The position numbers and the translations under genes were made by a program. From Hyphomicrobiales bacterium (GTDB lineage: Bacteria; Pseudomonadota; Alphaproteobacteria; Rhizobiales; Aestuariivirgaceae), in assembly GCA_025363755.1 (NCBI GenBank), contig JANYLQ010000037.1, positions 1 through 64,000 of the forward strand: a stretch of 64,000 nucleotides of DNA. The letters are read 5' to 3'. The notes under the pieces are model-generated. The model did no database searches and was not told the origin of the DNA. It saw only the letters and a list, made by a program, of their open reading frames with translations. Each line of letters starts with the position of its first letter. The stretch's first letter is position 1. This document shows, in pieces, positions 60,553 to 64,000 of this stretch.

Positions 60553-61173
60553 TTACTTCGGCCCAATCACGTAATTGAAGCTGATGCTGATCCGCAAACC
60601 TTCTGACCGATTGAGCGGAACTTCATGGCGGAGATAGCTTTCCCACAGCATCACAGTTCCTTCATGCGGGGTTTCGCTCACGTGATGTTTCATGGCGCGC
60701 GGGGCTTTATCTAACCGCGAAGGTGCTGCCATCATCATGGCATGGCGCGGATCTTCAAACACGATTGGGCCAGCGCCTTGCGGAACGGCCACGTAATAAG
60801 TTCCACTGATCACTGAATTGGTGTGGATGTGCGATGTGTGGCTGCCACCTTCTGGCATAACGTTGACCCAGAGTGAATCGCAAATCGGTTTGCCGCCGCG
60901 AATATTCCAATGCAATTCCTTGGCGAAATCGGCGGCGTGCTTGTCGAGAATTTTTACCAGTCGCGCGATAGCCGGAATTTGTTCTGCCAAATCATCTTGC
61001 GTGGCGAATGATGTATAGCCCGGATAGCCATGTTTCTCGCACCAGCGCTGTCCCGCAATATCACCAGCGGCCAACTCCAAAGCGGCATCGTGAAGCTGCA
61101 TATTCAACCTGTCGGGCGCTGGCAGTTCAGCGCGGTAGAGGAGGGTGGGGAATAGGGATTGAATGTTGCTCAT
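60553..61173 (-). CDS. Putative 2-oxoglutarate-Fe(II) oxygenase (TIGR02466 type)
   Basis: A 206-residue cupin-fold protein of the family annotated as putative 2OG-Fe(II) oxygenase. 'SHTSHIHTNSVISGTYYVAVPQGAGPIVFEDPR' carries the first metal His residues, and 'GTVMLWESYLRHEVPLNRSEGLRISISFNY' the distal His and 2OG-binding Arg. 'gggagacg' precedes the ATG. The target is unknown. Its stop abuts the convergent membrane-protein gene. Confidence 0.88.
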   Translation of the reverse strand: MSNIQSLFPTLLYRAELPAPDRLNMQLHDAALELAAGDIAGQRWCEKHGYPGYTSFATQDDLAEQIPAIARLVKILDKHAADFAKELHWNIRGGKPICDSLWVNVMPEGGSHTSHIHTNSVISGTYYVAVPQGAGPIVFEDPRHAMMMAAPSRLDKAPRAMKHHVSETPHEGTVMLWESYLRHEVPLNRSEGLRISISFNYVIGPK

Positions 61174-61218
61174 CGTCTCCCATAACGCGGAATTTTACTT
61201 CTCACAACTGCTTCGCTA

Positions 61219-62127
61219 ATGCTTGACCGCATGACCCGCAAAATCACCGTCGCCGCCGCTCAGTATAATCTCGACCCGCTCGAAAACATCGCCGCCTACC
61301 ATGCAAAGATCACGCGCTGGGTGGAGGATGCAATGAGGCGGGGTGCTGAGATTTTGGTGTTCCCCGAATATGGCGCAATGGAGCTGTGTTCGATTGGCAA
61401 TAAAGGGCGCGATTTAGAGATCAGCAAAGTTGCGGTTTCGGATTTTTATGATGCGATCAAAGCGCTGCATCAAGGTTTAGCAAAGAAATACGGCGTGACG
61501 ATAATCTCAGGTAGTGCGCCTGATGTGAAAGCTGGGAGTACCTGCAACACCGCACAAGTGTTTGGCCCCAATGGCGCGATCGAAAGCTTCACCAAAATCA
61601 TGCCTACACCCGGAGAGCGTGAAGTTTGGCACATTCAGGGCGGGCGACAGCTTAAGGTTTTTGATATTGGCAAAGTAAAGTTCGGACTTTTGATTTGTTA
61701 CGATATTGAGTTTCCACTTTTATCGCGAGCGCTTGCAGAGGCGGGGGCCGAAATTATCCTCGCACCATCCGACACTGAAACAGAGTGGGGTTATTGGCGG
61801 GTGCGCACAGGGGCCGTGGCGCGGGCTTTAGAAAATCAAGTTTACACCGTGCAAGCGCCGCTTATTGGCGCGGCACCTTTTTGTGTATTCACCAACACGC
61901 ATTATGGCGCGGCTGGAATTTTTGCGCCGTCAGACAAGGGCTTTCCCGCAGGTGGCGTGATCGCCTTGGGTGAAGCCAATATGCCAGGTTGGACGATTGC
62001 CACGCTTGATCTTGATGCCATGTGCGCGCTGCGCGGGGGTGGCCAAGTGCAGACCTATAAGCATTGGGCAGAGCAACTCGGTGCTGGCCCGCTTCCGCAT
62101 GCGCGTGTTATAGATTTATCGATATAA
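61219..62127 (+). CDS. Carbon-nitrogen hydrolase (nitrilase/amidase superfamily)
   Basis: A 302-residue member of the nitrilase superfamily with the Glu-Lys-Cys triad: Glu in 'LVFPEYGAM', Lys in 'FTKIMPTPGERE' and Cys in 'LLICYDIEFPLLSRALAEAG'. It should hydrolyse an amide or nitrile C-N bond. The start could be 61219 or the ATG at 61231 ('MTRKITVAAAQYN'), which looks more like family N-termini. It is followed after 12 bases by the carbonic anhydrase gene on the same strand. Confidence 0.92.
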   Translation: MLDRMTRKITVAAAQYNLDPLENIAAYHAKITRWVEDAMRRGAEILVFPEYGAMELCSIGNKGRDLEISKVAVSDFYDAIKALHQGLAKKYGVTIISGSAPDVKAGSTCNTAQVFGPNGAIESFTKIMPTPGEREVWHIQGGRQLKVFDIGKVKFGLLICYDIEFPLLSRALAEAGAEIILAPSDTETEWGYWRVRTGAVARALENQVYTVQAPLIGAAPFCVFTNTHYGAAGIFAPSDKGFPAGGVIALGEANMPGWTIATLDLDAMCALRGGGQVQTYKHWAEQLGAGPLPHARVIDLSI

Positions 62128-62139
62128 AAAGGAGTTCCA

Positions 62140-62766
62140 ATGCCACTTCCCAGTCATTTGCTTGATGGTTATGCGCGGTTTCGTTCTGGTCGTTATGCCG
62201 CTGAAGCAGACCGATATGAAAAACTAGGGGCAGGAACTCAGAAGCCGAAGATGATGATCATTGCATGCTGCGATTCGCGCGCGGCGCCTGAAACTATTTT
62301 TGATGCTGGGCCTGGTGAGATTTTTGTGGTGCGTAATGTTGCCAATCTGGTTCCGGCTTATGCGCCAGACGGCAAGCACCATTCTACCAGCGCTGCCATA
62401 GAATTTGCTGTTTTGTCGCTCGGCGTAAAAAATATTATTGTCATGGGCCATGGCCGTTGTGGCGGCATTAACGCCATTGTCGAGGGTGGCGATCCGTTAT
62501 CGGCTGGCGACTTTATCGGAAAATGGATGAGCGATGTTCGCGACGTGGCTGCTGGTGTGCGCCATGAGCACGGCGCTCATGAACATCTCAATACGCTGGT
62601 CGAGCGTGCATCAGTGGAGCATTCTCTCGCCAATTTGCGCACTTTCCCATGGCTTCGTACGCGTGAGCATAAGGGAGAGCTTGGCATGTTTGGCGCGTGG
62701 TTTGATATTGGTTTAGGCGAGTTGCATACTTATAACGACGCGGCGCATCAGTGGAGCTTGGTTTGA
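62140..62766 (+). CDS. Beta-class carbonic anhydrase
   Basis: A 208-residue zinc enzyme that interconverts CO2 and bicarbonate. Zinc ligands lie in 'IIACCDSRAAPETIF' (Cys with Asp-Arg pair) and 'GHGRCGGINAIVEGG' (His and Cys). 'ggagttcc' precedes the ATG. It may be coexpressed with the amidase, which would release products feeding into bicarbonate or ammonia metabolism, but the link is only positional. Confidence 0.95.
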   Translation: MPLPSHLLDGYARFRSGRYAAEADRYEKLGAGTQKPKMMIIACCDSRAAPETIFDAGPGEIFVVRNVANLVPAYAPDGKHHSTSAAIEFAVLSLGVKNIIVMGHGRCGGINAIVEGGDPLSAGDFIGKWMSDVRDVAAGVRHEHGAHEHLNTLVERASVEHSLANLRTFPWLRTREHKGELGMFGAWFDIGLGELHTYNDAAHQWSLV

Positions 62767-62860
62767 TTTCGGCTCATTCAAACATTTCGTGTAGGTTTGT
62801 TTTACGCCAATCAGCATAGTATTAACTTGCCACTGTCGTAGAACTTTTCAAAAAAGAAAT

Positions 62861-62893
62861 GACCGACATCAGATTTTAAACCTGATATCGGTC
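62861..62893 (-). terminator. Rho-independent terminator of the small secreted gene
   Basis: 'gaccgatatcag' and 'ctgatgtcggtc' (minus strand) pair over 11 of 12 positions, followed by 'atttcttttttg'. It ends the gene at 62931-63119 and may also stop transcripts from the carbonic anhydrase side. Confidence 0.8.
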
Positions 62894-62930
62894 ATCTGTT
62901 CCTCAGGGGAAATATCCGCTTTAGGCCGAA

Positions 62931-63119
62931 TTAGCCGTGATGGCTGGACGAGAGATTGTCCATCATGTTTTGCAAAATGCGCTCCAATTGAACGTTGCGA
63001 GCCTTCATTTCCTTCATCATCTGCATCATCTTTACCATTTGATTATGCATCGAGTCTTTTGCATAAACAGGGCCAGACAAAATCGCGATGGCAGCAGCAG
63101 CAATAATCAGTTTCTTCAT
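62931..63119 (-). CDS. Small secreted Met-rich protein
   Basis: A 62-residue protein with signal 'MKKLIIAAAAIAILSGPVYA' and a short amphipathic, Met-rich mature helix ('HNQMVKMMQMMKEMKARNVQLERIL') ending in 'SSSHHG'. 'agaggagactata' is a strong ribosome site for the ATG at 63119, so the 24 residues added in the ORF track are not used. Met and His could bind metal, but no family is recognised. Confidence 0.75.
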   Translation of the reverse strand: MKKLIIAAAAIAILSGPVYAKDSMHNQMVKMMQMMKEMKARNVQLERILQNMMDNLSSSHHG

Positions 63120-63697
63120 TATAGTCTCCTCTAACTTATCCCGTGCAATTTGAATTTCAGAGGTATCCGGGTCGACTCCCTCGAAGCCCATAATGTTTGA
63201 TTTGCAAAGCGAAAAGAAATGCCTTGTGGTTATCGATTACAGTCAGGTGAGTTATGGTCGCTTCGCACAATTTCGCCATTGATCTGTAATTTCAATCATA
63301 ACTGAGGGGTATGCGTGATTACCTAACAGGTATTTCCAATCAAATCTGTGCTCGTACACACTTGTAACTCATTGAACCAATTGGAGTGTGTTATGACAAA
63401 CCCCTGAAAGTCGTAAATTATCACCCAAATTTATTTTGGAAATTTGGGTGAGTTCAGAAAGCCATCTTTGTCTCAGTTCTAAAATATGGTTTTTTACGGG
63501 ATTCAACTATGCCCAAGCCAGTGCATTTGAACGCTGTTTTTAATCAATAACGAAGTTGTGAAAATTGCGGCACTAGAGCTCACATTCTCTGCCACCAAGT
63601 TCATTTGAACGCGAGCGCGAACGTTAGATTGAGCAAGCTTGTTTGTATTAACGTGTAGTGCCGCCACTTATCTAAGAAACTATATGAGGATTTCATT
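63120..63697. other. About 580 bases without a confident gene
   Basis: The stretch is AT-rich. It contains a four-codon ORF 'ATGACAAACCCCTGA' near 63393 with 'ttggagtg' upstream, and just after it a strong inverted repeat (63422-63450). It also holds two 'catttgaacgc' copies (about 63521 and 63603). The last 100 bases are the promoter region of the LysR gene. Confidence 0.4.
63422..63450. promoter_or_regulatory. 11-bp perfect inverted repeat
   Basis: 'cacccaaattt' pairs with 'aaatttgggtg' across seven bases. There is no T-run directly after it, so it is more likely a DNA-binding site or RNA stem than a terminator. It lies about 250 bases before the LysR gene. Confidence 0.5.
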
Positions 63698-64000
63698 ATG
63701 GTTAAGTCGGAAAAACTATCGATGGAATTCTATCAGATCAAATATTTCTTGGCGGTCGCCAAGCATAATAATTTTACCCATGCCGCAACAGCCTGTAATG
63801 TATCCCAACCGGCTTTGACTCGCGCTATTCAGAGACTTGAACATTTGATGGGCGGAGCCCTGTTTCAGCGTGATGCAAGGCACACCAGTCTTACGCCTTT
63901 GGGAAAAATAATTCTGCCCTTCCTTCAAAGCATGGTCGAATTTGCCGACACGGCAATGCGCGAAGCTAAAAAACAAACGCTGTTTCGCAGCGTTTCACTG
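63698..64000 (+). CDS. LysR-family transcriptional regulator, 3' partial
   Basis: The frame from the ATG at 63698 stays open to the window end (101 codons) and is missing from the track because it has no stop. The helix-turn-helix is clear: 'FYQIKYFLAVAKHNNFTHAA' and then 'VSQPALTRAIQRLEHLMGG'. 'gagga' eight bases upstream supports the start; the ATG at 63722 is an alternative. The effector domain lies beyond the window, so the target cannot be judged. Confidence 0.9.
   Translation, partial: MVKSEKLSMEFYQIKYFLAVAKHNNFTHAATACNVSQPALTRAIQRLEHLMGGALFQRDARHTSLTPLGKIILPFLQSMVEFADTAMREAKKQTLFRSVSL

Overview
This window reads as a chromosomal segment from an alphaproteobacterium, most likely of the order Hyphomicrobiales (Rhizobiales). 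The main reasons are the gene neighbourhoods radA-cvpA-purF-SDR, GatB/YqeY next to carA, dnaG-rpoD, rpsF-rpsR-rplI with dnaB and alr, an NnrU protein, MlaE/MlaF, and many ATGA/GTGA-coupled operons. The genus cannot be read from the sequence alone. GC is moderate by eye, and a few stretches (10-1240, 30480-32580, 63200-63700) are clearly richer in A+T. I see no rRNA, tRNA, CRISPR array or complete insertion sequence.

Layout. 1-1239 is the end of an exopolysaccharide sugar transferase. 1583-17278 is a catabolic island. It holds an IclR regulator divergent from a cyclase-cupin-SDR trio, then a LysR regulator divergent from a long operon. That operon encodes a VOC ring-cleaving dioxygenase, an MhqD-like hydrolase, a frameshifted 3-hydroxyacyl-CoA-type dehydrogenase, a five-part Liv-type ABC importer, a DUF849 beta-keto acid cleavage enzyme, a maleylacetate-reductase-like enzyme, a TfdB-like flavin monooxygenase and a hydroxyquinol-type intradiol dioxygenase. 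Together they outline uptake of an aromatic compound, hydroxylation, ring cleavage to maleylacetate, reduction to 3-oxoadipate, and possibly cleavage of that keto acid by the DUF849 enzyme.

17330-25938 carries two ParA-like P-loop proteins, NnrU, a coiled-coil protein, two coupled small genes, panB, a multicopper-oxidase fold that has lost most copper ligands, a membrane-anchored YfgM-like protein, a lipoprotein and der. 25969-30435 (minus strand) is SDR, purF, cvpA, radA. 30481-32465 is an AT-rich two-gene insert (HD phosphohydrolase plus nucleotidyltransferase), a candidate defence or stress module. 32581-39268 has a YtcJ-like amidohydrolase, a 24-codon ORF with an unusually complete Shine-Dalgarno sequence and a terminator ahead of ohr, three small secreted His-rich proteins, LemA, PspA, GatB/YqeY and carA.

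39427-45211 is an accessory stretch: a ribbon-helix-helix protein with a 55-residue membrane protein that is absent from the ORF track, a GIY-YIG nuclease bracketed by a perfect 33-bp inverted repeat, DUF1059, an ArsR-SRPBCC-SRPBCC operon, a di-heme peroxidase and a DUF2182-DUF1326 pair. 45773-57876 is core machinery: rpsF-rpsR-rplI, an orphan sugar permease, dnaB, alr, mlaE-mlaF, cytochrome b561, dnaG and rpoD. 58079-64000 ends with a sulfotransferase-like protein, an MBL-fold enzyme, HlyU, a small membrane protein, a 2OG oxygenase, a nitrilase-family amidase, a beta-carbonic anhydrase, a small secreted protein and the start of a LysR regulator. Palindromic repeats of the GTCAT-CCCGCGAA-GCGGG type recur in several intergenic gaps.
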